From Streptomyces syringium (GTDB lineage: Bacteria; Actinomycetota; Actinomycetes; Streptomycetales; Streptomycetaceae), in contig NZ_JAGIOH010000001.1 of the NCBI RefSeq assembly GCF_017876625.1, positions 5,787,501 through 5,851,500 of the forward strand: a stretch of DNA of 64,000 nucleotides. Reading direction: 5' to 3'. Below, piece by piece: positions 51,546 through 60,415 of this stretch; position 1 is the first letter of the stretch; each line of letters starts with the position of its first letter. The notes under the pieces were generated by a model that was not told the DNA's origin, did not search any database, and saw only the letters and a program-made list of their open reading frames with translations. Made by a program: the position numbers and the translations under genes.

Positions 51546-52745
51546 GTGGAGACTCCGGGGTCGCAGTCGTCGCTGCACCGGGCCAACCTGGAGCGGGTCG
51601 TGCGCGCGGTGCGCATGGCGGGCTCGCTCACCCAGGCGGAGATCGCCCGGTCCACAGGGCTGTCGGCCGCCACGGTCTCCAATATCGTCCGGGAGCTGAA
51701 GGACGGCGGGACCGTCGACGTCACCCCCACGTCCTCCGGCGGGCGCCGGGCCCGCAGCGTGTCGCTGTCCGGGGACGCCGGCATCGTCGTCGGTGTCGAC
51801 TTCGGGCACACCCATCTGCACGTCGCCATCGGCAACCTCGCCCATCGGGTGCTGGCCGAGGAGGCCGAGCCGCTGGATGTCGACGCCTCCGCCGCCCAGG
51901 GCCTCGACCGGGCGGAAGCGCTGGTCAAGAGGCTGATCGTGGCGGCGGGCATCAGCCCGGAAAAGATCGTCGGGGTGGGTCTCGGTGTGCCGGGCCCGAT
52001 CGACGTGGAGTCCGGGGTGCTGGGCTCGACGGCGATCCTGCCGGGCTGGGCGGGCACCAACCCGCGCGACGACCTCGCCGCCCGGCTCGGCGTGCCCGTG
52101 TACGTCGACAACGACGCCAACCTCGGCGCGCTCGGCGAGCTGGTCTGGGGCTCCGGCCGCGGAGCGGCGGACCTCGCGTACATCAAGGTCGCCAGCGGTG
52201 TCGGCGCCGGCCTGGTGATCAATGGGCAGATCTACCGGGGCCCGGGCGGCACGGCGGGCGAAATCGGGCACATCACCCTGGACGAGTCGGGGCCGGTCTG
52301 CCGGTGCGGCAACCGCGGCTGTCTGGAAACGTTCACCGCTGCCCGGTATGTCCTGCCGTTGCTCCATTCGGCCCACGGTACCGATCTGACCGTGGCGCGG
52401 ATGGTGCAGCTCGCCCAGGAGGGCGACCCGGGCTGCCGACGGGTGATCGCGGATGTCGGCCGGCATATCGGCAGCGGTGTGGCGAACCTGTGCAATCTGC
52501 TCAATCCCCGCCGAGTGGTGCTCGGCGGGGACCTCGCGGAGTCGGGCGAGCTGATCCTCGGGCCGATCCGCGAATCCGTCTCCCGGTACGCGATCCCCAG
52601 CGCAGCACGGCAGTTGGAGGTCGTACCGGGCGCGCTGGGCGGCCGGGCCGAGGTGCTGGGCGCCATCGCGCTCGTCCTGAATGAAATGGGTGATTCGACG
52701 CTGTTGGACGAGAGCGTCCCGACGGACGCGCCCGCGCCTGCCTGA
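51546..52745 (+). CDS. ROK-family transcriptional regulator of xylose/carbon use
   Basis: From GTG 51546 (GGGAG 9 bases upstream) the protein has 399 residues; ATG 51540 is closer to the Shine-Dalgarno and less likely. The N-terminal winged helix is RVVRAVRMAGSLTQAEIARS, TGLSAATVSNIVRELKDGGT. The ROK domain follows with GVDFGHTHLHVAIG (phosphate 1) and YVDNDANLGALGELVWGSGR. The zinc motif is GHITLDESGPVCRCGNRGCLE, with Cys-x-Cys-x4-Cys intact. It lies immediately upstream of xylFGH, as Rok7B7 does in S. coelicolor, where that regulator controls xylFGH and also affects development and carbon catabolite control. A long palindrome lies in the xylF promoter. Confidence 0.88.
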   Translation: METPGSQSSLHRANLERVVRAVRMAGSLTQAEIARSTGLSAATVSNIVRELKDGGTVDVTPTSSGGRRARSVSLSGDAGIVVGVDFGHTHLHVAIGNLAHRVLAEEAEPLDVDASAAQGLDRAEALVKRLIVAAGISPEKIVGVGLGVPGPIDVESGVLGSTAILPGWAGTNPRDDLAARLGVPVYVDNDANLGALGELVWGSGRGAADLAYIKVASGVGAGLVINGQIYRGPGGTAGEIGHITLDESGPVCRCGNRGCLETFTAARYVLPLLHSAHGTDLTVARMVQLAQEGDPGCRRVIADVGRHIGSGVANLCNLLNPRRVVLGGDLAESGELILGPIRESVSRYAIPSAARQLEVVPGALGGRAEVLGAIALVLNEMGDSTLLDESVPTDAPAPA

Positions 52746-52789
52746 CGGTCGTCACCGTTTCCCCGGCACGGTTCTTGAGTTCACACAGA

Positions 52790-52818
52790 TAACGAATGGC
52801 ATCGTTGCCATCTCGTTA
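52790..52818. promoter_or_regulatory. Palindromic operator upstream of xylF
   Basis: TAACGA-ATGGCA (52790-52801) is inverted as TGCCAT-C-TCGTTA (52806-52818) around TCGT, with one extra base in the right arm. It is 92 bases before the xylF start and 45 after the ROK gene. It is the obvious candidate for the ROK regulator's binding site. Confidence 0.55.
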
Positions 52819-52909
52819 AGGATTTACTTCTTGACGGTGCCTTGGTGGCCGAGTTGACTTCCAGCCACCTCGGCCGCAACGACGCGGCCTCGTCAGGGAG
52901 GTTTCTTCA

Positions 52910-54019
52910 GTGAACACGCATCTGCGTCGTGCCGCCGTCACCGTGGCCGCTGTTTCGATGGCCGCCGGACTCGCCGCCTGTGGCAGCGCCAAGGAATCGG
53001 GCAAGGGCAGCGGTGAGAAGAAGGACAAGACCGGGCCGCTCACCATCGGCCTCCTGCTGCCGGAGAACCAGACCGCGCGCTACGAGCGGTTCGACCACCC
53101 GCTGATCGAGAAGAAGATCAAGGAATTGGCGGGCCCGGACACCAAGGTTCTCTACGAGAACGCCAAGCAGGACGCCTCCGTCCAGCAGCAGCAGGTCGAC
53201 ACGATGATCACCAAGAAGGTCGACGCGCTGATCGTCGACGCGGTGGACGCGAAGTCGATAGCGGTTTCGGTGAAGAAGGCGAACGACAAGGGCATCCCCG
53301 TCGTCGCGTACGACCGCTTGGCCGAGGGCCCGATCAAGGCGTACACCTCCGTCGACAACGAGCGCGTCGGCAAGATCCAGGGCGAGTCCCTGCTGAAGGA
53401 GCTGGGCGACGACGCCGGCAAGGGCGAGATCGTCATGATGAACGGCTCCGTCACCGACCCGAACGCCAAGATGTACAAGGACGGCGCCCACTCCGTCCTC
53501 GACGGCAAGGTCAAGGTCGGCAAGGAGTACGACACCAAGGAGTGGAAGCCGGAGAACGCCAACGAGAACATGAAGGGCGCCATCTCCTCGCTCGGCAAGG
53601 ACAAGATCGTCGGCGTGTACTCCGCCAACGACGGCATGGCCGGCGGCATCATCACCGCACTCAAGAGCGCCGGATTCGACAAGCTCCCGCCCGTCACCGG
53701 CCAGGACGCCGAGCTTTCCGCCATTCAGCGGATTCTCGCCGACGAGCAGTTCATGAGCGTCTACAAGCCGTACAAGCCCGAGGCCGACGCCGCCGCCGAA
53801 ATGGCCGTCGCCCTCGCGCAGGGCAAGAAGCTCGACTCGATCGCCAAGTCCACCGTCGACAGCGGCACCGAGAAGAAGATCCCCTCGATCATCGTCACCC
53901 CCTTCGCACTGACCAAGGGCGACATCGGGAAGTACGTCGGCAAGGAGGGCTTCTTCAATCTGGACGAGATCTGCACCGCCAAGTACAAGGCGCAGTGCGA
54001 CAAGGCCGGACTGAAGTAA
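52910..54019 (+). CDS. xylF: Sugar (probably xylose) ABC transporter lipoprotein
   Basis: The 369-residue protein from GTG 52910 begins with a lipoprotein signal (AAVTVAAVSMAAGLAAC, Cys at about 24). The periplasmic-binding fold of the XylF/RbsB type follows: LTIGLLLPENQTARYERFDH, then ALIVDAVDAKSIAVSVKKAN, then VGVYSANDGMAGGIITALKS and VTGQDAELSAIQRILADEQF. The last segment (GQDAE..AIQRI..DEQ..SVYK) is typical of XylF. It heads the xylFGH operon. Confidence 0.85.
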   Translation: MNTHLRRAAVTVAAVSMAAGLAACGSAKESGKGSGEKKDKTGPLTIGLLLPENQTARYERFDHPLIEKKIKELAGPDTKVLYENAKQDASVQQQQVDTMITKKVDALIVDAVDAKSIAVSVKKANDKGIPVVAYDRLAEGPIKAYTSVDNERVGKIQGESLLKELGDDAGKGEIVMMNGSVTDPNAKMYKDGAHSVLDGKVKVGKEYDTKEWKPENANENMKGAISSLGKDKIVGVYSANDGMAGGIITALKSAGFDKLPPVTGQDAELSAIQRILADEQFMSVYKPYKPEADAAAEMAVALAQGKKLDSIAKSTVDSGTEKKIPSIIVTPFALTKGDIGKYVGKEGFFNLDEICTAKYKAQCDKAGLK

Positions 54020-54104
54020 CCACAGCCCCGTTTTCTCCTTTCCCCGTTCCCCCTTCCCTTTCTCCCCTTGTCCCCACTCCCCGCCCGGTCAGGCGGCGAA
54101 GGAG

Positions 54105-54893
54105 ATGATGCACGTGTCCGCTACGCCCGTGCTGGCGTTGCGCGGGATCTCCAAGCGGTTCGGTGCCGTCCAGGCGCTCACCGACGTAGAGCTCGAGATC
54201 CATCCCGGTGAGGTGGTCGCCCTGGTCGGCGACAACGGCGCCGGCAAGTCCACCCTCGTCAAGACGATCGCCGGAGCCGGCCCCGCCGACGAAGGCGTCA
54301 TCGAATGGGAGGGCAGGCCCGTCACCGTCGACCGGCCGCACGCCGCCCAGGAGCTGGGCATCGCGACCGTCTACCAGGACCTCGCGCTCTGCGACAACCT
54401 CGATGTCGTCGGCAATCTCTTCCTCGGCCGCGAGATCGTGCGCGCCGGGGTGCTGGACGAGGTCGAGATGGAGCGCCGCGCCCGGGAGCTGCTCTCCACC
54501 CTCTCCATCCGGATCCCCAGTGTCCGGATCCCCATCGCCTCGCTCTCCGGCGGGCAGCGGCAGACCGTCGCCATCGCCCGCTCGCTGCTCGGCGAGCCCA
54601 AGGTCGTCATCCTCGACGAGCCCACCGCCGCGCTGGGCGTCGAGCAGACCGCGCAGGTCCTCGACCTGGTCGAGCGGCTGCGCGAGCGCGGCCTCGGGGT
54701 CATCCTCATCAGCCACAACATGGCCGACGTCAAGGCCGTGGCCGACCGGGTCGCGGTCCTCCGCCTCGGCCGCAACAACGGCACCTTCGATGTGCGGGCC
54801 ACCTCGCAGGAAGAGATCATCTCCGCCATCACCGGCGCCACGGACAACGCCGTGACCCGCCGCAAGGCGCGCACCGCGGAGGGCGAGAAGTGA
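54105..54893 (+). CDS. xylG: Sugar ABC transporter ATP-binding protein
   Basis: The 262-residue protein has a single ABC domain: Walker A LVGDNGAGKSTLVKTIAG, signature SLSGGQRQTVAIARSLLG, Walker B VVILDEPTAALGVEQ and the switch LISHNM. E. coli XylG has two such domains; actinomycete versions commonly have one. The start is uncertain: ATG 54105 or 54108, or GTG 54114, all follow GGAG at about 54098. The stop overlaps the xylH start. Confidence 0.88.
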   Translation: MMHVSATPVLALRGISKRFGAVQALTDVELEIHPGEVVALVGDNGAGKSTLVKTIAGAGPADEGVIEWEGRPVTVDRPHAAQELGIATVYQDLALCDNLDVVGNLFLGREIVRAGVLDEVEMERRARELLSTLSIRIPSVRIPIASLSGGQRQTVAIARSLLGEPKVVILDEPTAALGVEQTAQVLDLVERLRERGLGVILISHNMADVKAVADRVAVLRLGRNNGTFDVRATSQEEIISAITGATDNAVTRRKARTAEGEK

Positions 54894-56200
54894 GTACGAA
54901 CCTGTCCAAGTCCGACAGCACGGGGAAGACCCCCGAGGACGCCCGTCCCCAGGACGCGCAGCCGGCCGCCGAGGGCGCCGTGACCGCCGTGGACCCGCGA
55001 CTGCTGGTCCGCGAGGAGGGCTTCGCCGGCTACTGGAGCGAGTTCCGCCGCAAGATGCGCAGCGGCGAGCTGGGCTCGCTGCCCGTGGTGGTCGGCCTGG
55101 TCATCATCGGCCTCGTCTTCCAGCTCCAGGACTCGGCGTTCCTCGGCGCGGAGAACCTCTCCAACCTCTTCGTCACCGCCGCGGGCACCGGCCTGATCGC
55201 GGTCGGCATCGTCTACGTGCTGATCCTCGGCGAGATCGACCTGTCGGTGGGCTCGGTGAGCGGACTGGCCGCCGCGGTCTTCGCCGTCCTCAACGTCAGC
55301 AACGGCATGCCCGAGTGGCTCGCACTGCTCCTCGCGCTCCTCTCGGGCACCCTGGTCGGGGCGCTGCACGGGTTCTTCTTCGCCCGGATCGGCGTGCCCG
55401 CGTTCGTGGTGACACTGGCCGGTCTGCTGGGCTGGAACGGCCTGATGCTGGAGGTCCTCGGCTCCAACGGCACCATCAACCTGGACGACTCCGGGCTGGT
55501 CGCGGGGCTGACCAACCACTACTTCAGCGACATCGCCGCCGGCTACGGGCTGGCGACGCTGAGCGTGGCCGCCTTCTTCACGCTGTCCTTCCGGGACGCG
55601 CGGCGACGCGCGGCGGCGGGCGTCCCCAGCCGTCCGCTCAGTGAGATCGTGCTGCGGACGGCCGCCATCGCGGTGCCCGCGTACGTGGTGGCCTGGCTGT
55701 TCAACGAGTACAAGGGCCTGCCGCTGGCCGTGGTGATCTTCCTCGGAGTCGTCGTCGCGCTCGACTTCGTGCTGCGCCGCACCCCGTACGGGCGGAAGGT
55801 CTTCGCCCTGGGCGGCAGCGTGGAGGCGGCCCGCCGCGCGGGCATCAACGTCTCCGCGATCCGGATCTCGGTCTTCGCGCTCTCGGGCACGATGGCGGCG
55901 CTGGGCGGCATGTTCCTCGCCTCGCAGATCAACGCGGCGAACCAGTCCTCCGGCGCGGGCAGTCTGCTGATGAACGCCATCGCGGCGGCCGTCATCGGCG
56001 GCACCAGCCTCTTCGGCGGCCGGGGCAAGACCTGGTCGGCGCTGCTTGGTGTGCTGGTGATCCAGTCGATCGCCTCGGGGATGGCGCTGCTGGGCATCGC
56101 CTCCGCCATCCAGTACATGATCACGGGCGCGGTGCTGCTGGCCGCCGTCGTGATCGACTCGGTCTCCCGCAAGACCCAGAAGACGGCCGGCCGGGCGTAG
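54890..56200 (+). CDS. xylH: Sugar ABC transporter permease
   Basis: From GTG 54890 (overlapping the xylG stop) the protein has 436 residues. After a hydrophilic N-terminus of about 65 residues, about ten membrane helices follow (VVVGLVIIGLVFQLQDSAFL; LFVTAAGTGLIAVGIVYVLI, then LGEIDLSVGSVSGLAAAVFA). The EIDLSVGS motif and the later GINVSAIRISVFALSGTMAA, then GGTSLFGGRGKTWSALLGVL are hallmarks of the XylH/RbsC permeases. It completes the XylFGH importer. Confidence 0.9.
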   Translation: MSTNLSKSDSTGKTPEDARPQDAQPAAEGAVTAVDPRLLVREEGFAGYWSEFRRKMRSGELGSLPVVVGLVIIGLVFQLQDSAFLGAENLSNLFVTAAGTGLIAVGIVYVLILGEIDLSVGSVSGLAAAVFAVLNVSNGMPEWLALLLALLSGTLVGALHGFFFARIGVPAFVVTLAGLLGWNGLMLEVLGSNGTINLDDSGLVAGLTNHYFSDIAAGYGLATLSVAAFFTLSFRDARRRAAAGVPSRPLSEIVLRTAAIAVPAYVVAWLFNEYKGLPLAVVIFLGVVVALDFVLRRTPYGRKVFALGGSVEAARRAGINVSAIRISVFALSGTMAALGGMFLASQINAANQSSGAGSLLMNAIAAAVIGGTSLFGGRGKTWSALLGVLVIQSIASGMALLGIASAIQYMITGAVLLAAVVIDSVSRKTQKTAGRA

Positions 56201-56314
56201 GCCTGTCCGGCCGGTCGGTTCTCGACTGCGGGGTGTCCTGCCGACGGCGGGGCGTCTCGCCGCCTGCGGGCCGCTTTGCCGCCTGCGGCGGCGGGCGCCC
56301 TGCGGGCGCGTCCT

Positions 56315-56372
56315 CAAACGCCGGACGGGCTGGATTTGGCTGAGCGCAGCCGACCAGCCCGTCCGGCGTTTG
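56315..56372. repeat. Streptomyces intergenic palindromic repeat
   Basis: CAAACGCCGGACGGGCTGG (56315-56333) is inverted as CCAGCCCGTCCGGCGTTTG (56354-56372), a 19-base perfect stem, with an inner GGCTG-AGCG-CAGCC hairpin. This sequence recurs many times in Streptomyces genomes and can also terminate transcription, here after xylH. Confidence 0.8.
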
Positions 56373-56444
56373 GCCCGTGCGCCCCGCTCTCCCCACCCGT
56401 GTGGCCGGTCCGGCGGGTGATCACGGGCGTATAGCGTGTCTGCC

Positions 56445-57248
56445 ATGGAGCCGGAGGAAGGATCGGTGGCCGACCTCGTCGCACTCGGGCTGTCCCGCTA
56501 TGAGGCACGCGTCTACCACGCCCTGGTCAGACGCGAGTCCTACACGGCGGCCCAGGTGGCCCGCGAGGCACGGGTGCCCCGTCAGCGGATCTACGACGTG
56601 CTGGACGGGCTCGTCCGCGGCGGTCTCGCGGCTGCCCATGGCGGCCGGGTCACGACGTTCTCCGCGATGGCCCCGGCGCAGGCCCTCTCCCGGCTGCTGA
56701 GCCGCCGCAGGGAGGCTCTGGAGGACCTGGAGCGGGTCTCGGCCGGGCTGGCGGCGGCCCTGCTTCCGCTGTGGACCGACGGCCGCTCGCACACCGACCC
56801 GCTGGACTACATCGAGGTGCTCCGCGAGCCCGGCGCGATCGTCGACCGGTTCGCCGACATCCAGGCGCGGGCCACCGGTGAACTCCTCACCTTCTGCCGG
56901 CCGCCCTTCGTCGCACCTCCCGCGACCGCCGTCGTCACCCGGGCCGCCCGCCGGATCACCCGCGACGGCGGCACCGTGCGCGCCGTCTACACGCACGACG
57001 CGCTGGCGGACCCGGAGGTCCGGGAGAAGGTCCGGCTGTTCGGCAGGGCCGGGCAGGAGGGCCGGGTCACCGACGCGCTGCCGCTCAAGCTCGTCGTCGC
57101 CGACGCGGCGCACGTCCTGTGCGACCTGCCCGATCCCGTGGCCGGCAGCGGCTCCACCACCGCCCTCTCCATCGAACACCCCGCGCTCGCGTCCTGCCTC
57201 AGACTGGCCTTCCAGACGGTATGGGACCGTGCTACGCCGATTGCGTGA
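56445..57248 (+). CDS. TrmB-like transcriptional regulator
   Basis: The 267-residue protein from ATG 56445 (an in-frame GTG three codons earlier is less likely) has the TrmB winged helix. DLVALGLSRYEARVYHALVR, then SYTAAQVAREARVPRQRIYD, then VLDGLVRGGLAAAHGGRVTT. A short coiled coil (LSRRREALEDLERVSAGLAA) and a C-terminal domain with LPLKLVVADAAHVLCDLPDP follow. TrmB regulators sense sugars in archaea. Its place between the xyl operon and dxs does not prove a target. Confidence 0.8.
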   Translation: MEPEEGSVADLVALGLSRYEARVYHALVRRESYTAAQVAREARVPRQRIYDVLDGLVRGGLAAAHGGRVTTFSAMAPAQALSRLLSRRREALEDLERVSAGLAAALLPLWTDGRSHTDPLDYIEVLREPGAIVDRFADIQARATGELLTFCRPPFVAPPATAVVTRAARRITRDGGTVRAVYTHDALADPEVREKVRLFGRAGQEGRVTDALPLKLVVADAAHVLCDLPDPVAGSGSTTALSIEHPALASCLRLAFQTVWDRATPIA

Positions 57249-57344
57249 CATACGTCGCATCACCCGTTCACCGGCACCGCGAGCGGAACATTAGACTCGA
57301 CAGACCGGCAAAGCTCGACAGCTCGAACGCTTAAGGAGGCACGG

Positions 57345-59270
57345 GTGGCGCTGCTATCCCGCATCAGGGGACCGCGCGATCTGGACCGGCTGAGCCCGGA
57401 GCAGCTCGATCAGCTGGCCGCGGAGATCCGGTCCTTCCTCGTGGACGCGGTCTCCAAGACCGGTGGACACCTCGGACCCAACCTCGGCGTGGTCGAGCTG
57501 ACGATCGCCCTGCACCGGGTGTTCGAGTCGCCCACGGACAAGGTCCTGTGGGACACCGGGCACCAGAGCTACGTCCACAAGCTGCTCACGGGCCGCCAGG
57601 ACTTCTCGAAGCTCAAGATGAAGGGCGGCCTGTCCGGCTACCCCGCGCAGGCCGAGTCCGACCACGACGTGATCGAGAACAGTCACGCCTCCACCGTCCT
57701 GGGCTGGGCGGACGGCCTCGCCAAGGCCAATGAGGTCCTGAAGAAGGACGACCACGTGGTGGCCGTCATCGGTGACGGCGCGCTCACCGGCGGCATGGCC
57801 TGGGAGGCGCTGAACAACATCGCCGCCGCCAAGGACCGCCCCCTCGTCATCGTCGTCAACGACAACGAGCGCTCCTACGCGCCCACCATCGGCGGCCTCG
57901 CCAACCACCTGGCCACCCTGCGCACCACCGACGGCTACGAGCGCTTCCTGGCCCGCGGCAAGGACCTGCTGGAGCGCACCCCGGTCCTCGGCAAGCCGCT
58001 GTACGAGACGCTGCACGGCGCCAAGAAGGGCCTCAAGGACTTCATCGCCCCGCAGGGCATGTTCGAGGACCTCGGCCTGAAGTACGTCGGTCCGATCGAC
58101 GGCCATGACATCGAGGCCCTGGAGTCCGCGCTGCAGCGCGCCAAGCGCTTCGGCGGTCCGGTCATCGTCCACTGCCTCACCGAGAAGGGCCGCGGCTACC
58201 AGCCGGCCCTCGCCGACGAGGCCGACCGCTTCCACGCCGTCGGCAAGATCCACCCGGACACCGGCCTGCCGATCGCCTCCTCCGGCGCCGACTGGACCTC
58301 CGTCTTCGGCGAGGAGATGGTCAAGCTCGGCCACGAGCGGGAGGACATCGTCGCGATCACCGCGGCCATGCTCCAGCCCGTGGGCCTGGACAAGTTCGCC
58401 AAGGCCTTCCCCGACCGCGTCTACGACGTCGGGATCGCCGAGCAGCACGCGGCGACCTCGGCGGCCGGGCTGGCGACGGGCGGGCTGCACCCGGTCTTCG
58501 CGGTGTACGCCACCTTCCTCAACCGCGCCTTCGACCAGGTGCTGATGGACGTGGCCCTGCACAAGTGCGGAGTGACGTTCGTGCTGGACCGGGCCGGGAT
58601 CACCGGCACCGACGGCGCCTCGCACAACGGCATGTGGGACATGTCGATCCTTCAGGTCGTGCCGAGCCTGCGGATCGCCGCCCCGCGCGACGCCGACCAG
58701 GTCCGCGCCCAGCTGCGGGAGGCCGTCGAGGTCAAGGACGCCCCGACCGTCGTGCGCTACTCCAAGGGCGCGGTCGGCCCGGCGGTCAAGGCCGTCGGCC
58801 GGGTCGGCGGCATGGACGTCCTCCGTGAGCCGGCCGAGGGCACGGAGCGTCCCGACGTCCTCCTCGTCTCCGTCGGCGCGCTCGCGCCGATGTGCCTGGA
58901 GATCGCCGACCTGCTCGACAAGCAGGGCATCTCGACGACGGTCGTCGACCCCCGCTGGGTCAAGCCGGTCGACGAGGCACTGCCGGCGCTGGCCGCGCGG
59001 CACCGTGTCGTCGTCACCGTCGAGGACAACAGCCGGGTGGGCGGCGTCGGCTCGGCCGTCGCCCAGGCGCTGCGCGACGCGGGCGTCGACCTCCCGCTGC
59101 GCGACTTCGGCATCCCGCCGCGCTTCCTCGACCACGCCTCCCGCAAGGAGGTCATGGCCGAGATCGGGCTGACCGCCCCGGACATCGCCCGCCAGGTCAC
59201 CGGCCTCGTCTCCAAGATCGACGGCCGTTTCGAGGAGCCGACCGACTCCATCGGGGTCGTGAACGGCTGA
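57345..59270 (+). CDS. dxs: 1-deoxy-D-xylulose-5-phosphate synthase
   Basis: The 641-residue protein from GTG 57345 (AAGGAGG 8-9 bases upstream) makes the first intermediate of the MEP isoprenoid pathway from pyruvate and glyceraldehyde 3-phosphate. The thiamine-diphosphate site is VAVIGDGALTGGMAWEALNN (with the downstream VVNDNERSYAPT), and the substrate His is in KTGGHLGPNLGVVELTIALH. The transketolase pyrimidine domain has VGIAEQHAATSAAGLATGGL with the catalytic Glu, followed by the C-terminal domain. Length matches the family. It is the conserved neighbour of the xyl operon in Streptomyces. Confidence 0.96.
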   Translation: MALLSRIRGPRDLDRLSPEQLDQLAAEIRSFLVDAVSKTGGHLGPNLGVVELTIALHRVFESPTDKVLWDTGHQSYVHKLLTGRQDFSKLKMKGGLSGYPAQAESDHDVIENSHASTVLGWADGLAKANEVLKKDDHVVAVIGDGALTGGMAWEALNNIAAAKDRPLVIVVNDNERSYAPTIGGLANHLATLRTTDGYERFLARGKDLLERTPVLGKPLYETLHGAKKGLKDFIAPQGMFEDLGLKYVGPIDGHDIEALESALQRAKRFGGPVIVHCLTEKGRGYQPALADEADRFHAVGKIHPDTGLPIASSGADWTSVFGEEMVKLGHEREDIVAITAAMLQPVGLDKFAKAFPDRVYDVGIAEQHAATSAAGLATGGLHPVFAVYATFLNRAFDQVLMDVALHKCGVTFVLDRAGITGTDGASHNGMWDMSILQVVPSLRIAAPRDADQVRAQLREAVEVKDAPTVVRYSKGAVGPAVKAVGRVGGMDVLREPAEGTERPDVLLVSVGALAPMCLEIADLLDKQGISTTVVDPRWVKPVDEALPALAARHRVVVTVEDNSRVGGVGSAVAQALRDAGVDLPLRDFGIPPRFLDHASRKEVMAEIGLTAPDIARQVTGLVSKIDGRFEEPTDSIGVVNG

Positions 59271-59300
59271 CCAGCGGATTTCCGCTGGTACTGGTACCGG

Positions 59301-59347
59301 GAAGGGCCGGTCGGGTCACCCATTCGGGTGGATCCGACCGGCCCTTC
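59301..59347. terminator. Terminator after dxs
   Basis: GAAGGGCCGGTCGG (59301-59314) pairs perfectly with CCGACCGGCCCTTC (59334-59347). It is shared with the convergent inositol-monophosphatase-like gene. Confidence 0.8.
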
Positions 59348-59380
59348 GCCGTATCCGCGGCCTGACCGAACCGCCACGGT

Positions 59381-60193
59381 CTACGAGGTCACCGCACGGG
59401 CCTCGGCGCGGATCATCGACAACAGCAGCGCGTGCGTCCCGGCGTCCGCGGCCACGACGAGCCCACGGCCCGCCGGCCCGGTCGGAGCGCCGTCGACTCC
59501 GGTGACGACACAGCCGGCGGCCCGGCACAGAGCGATGCCGGCGGCGAAGTGCACACTCCCGGTCAGGTCACCGCCGTCGGTGACGTAGGCGGCGCGCTTG
59601 CCGGCCGCGACCCACGCCAGCGCCAGCGTCGTGGACACCACCCGCGGCCGGAACGTCGCGACGAAACCGGGGTGAGCGAGCAGGTCCACAGCGCGGAATC
59701 CGGGCGCGCTCGGAAACGGCGGGTCCAGATTCACGTCCACCAACCCATTGGCGGCCGTCGGCGCCAGCCGCGTGTCGCTCCCGTCGCGGCGGACCCAGGC
59801 GGTCGCACCGTCGGTGAAGAAGACCTCGCCGCTGAAGGGATCGGCCACCGCGGCCGGACCGTCGCGCAGGGCCACGTTGACGGCGACGAGCATGGTGCCG
59901 ACGGCGTAGTTGAGCGTGCCGCACAAGGGGTCCACCCACCACTGGCGCACCGCGTCAGCCGCCCCCCGCTGCCCGCCCTCCTCGCCGTGCACCGCGTCGT
60001 CGGGCCGCGCCGCACGGATGACGTCGAGGATCGCCTCCTCGGCCGCCACATCCGCCTCCGTGGCGAAGTCCCCGGCACCCTTGTCGACGCGGGTGAGCCG
60101 CTGCCCGTACCTGGCCCGCACGGCCTCCGCGCCGGCCCGCGCCGCGGCTATCGCGACATCGACGTCGTCAAGACCCACTGTTGAGTTGATCAT
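59381..60193 (-). CDS. Inositol monophosphatase family protein with an altered metal site
   Basis: The 270-residue protein from ATG 60193 follows the IMPase fold. KGAGDFATEADVAAEEAILD, then DAVHGEEGGQRGAADAVRQW hold the first metal Glu residues. VDPLCGTLNYAVGTMLVAVN corresponds to the DPIDGT motif but has Cys in place of the second Asp. The late motif AWVAAGKRAAYV stands where WDxxAG (metal-binding Asp) is normal, and no Asp is visible there. Loss of these ligands suggests weakened or changed phosphatase activity. Nearby substrate clues are absent. Confidence 0.8.
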   Translation of the reverse strand: MINSTVGLDDVDVAIAAARAGAEAVRARYGQRLTRVDKGAGDFATEADVAAEEAILDVIRAARPDDAVHGEEGGQRGAADAVRQWWVDPLCGTLNYAVGTMLVAVNVALRDGPAAVADPFSGEVFFTDGATAWVRRDGSDTRLAPTAANGLVDVNLDPPFPSAPGFRAVDLLAHPGFVATFRPRVVSTTLALAWVAAGKRAAYVTDGGDLTGSVHFAAGIALCRAAGCVVTGVDGAPTGPAGRGLVVAADAGTHALLLSMIRAEARAVTS

Positions 60194-60415
60194 GGCGGGC
60201 AGAGTACCGGGACGGCGCGCCCACGCCCGTCCGACGAGCCGACGGGTTTTCACCTGTCCGAGTGGACCACTCGGCTCGTTCGCATAGGTGCCGTTGCGTC
60301 CTATCGGGTGAATCCTGGGAGCGGTGGCCGGGATGGCCCGGATCCGGCCCGGATCATCGCGGACACTCGCTCAGTTGCAGGGACGAGCGACGGTCGAGCA
60401 GGCGGAGGTGGGCTG

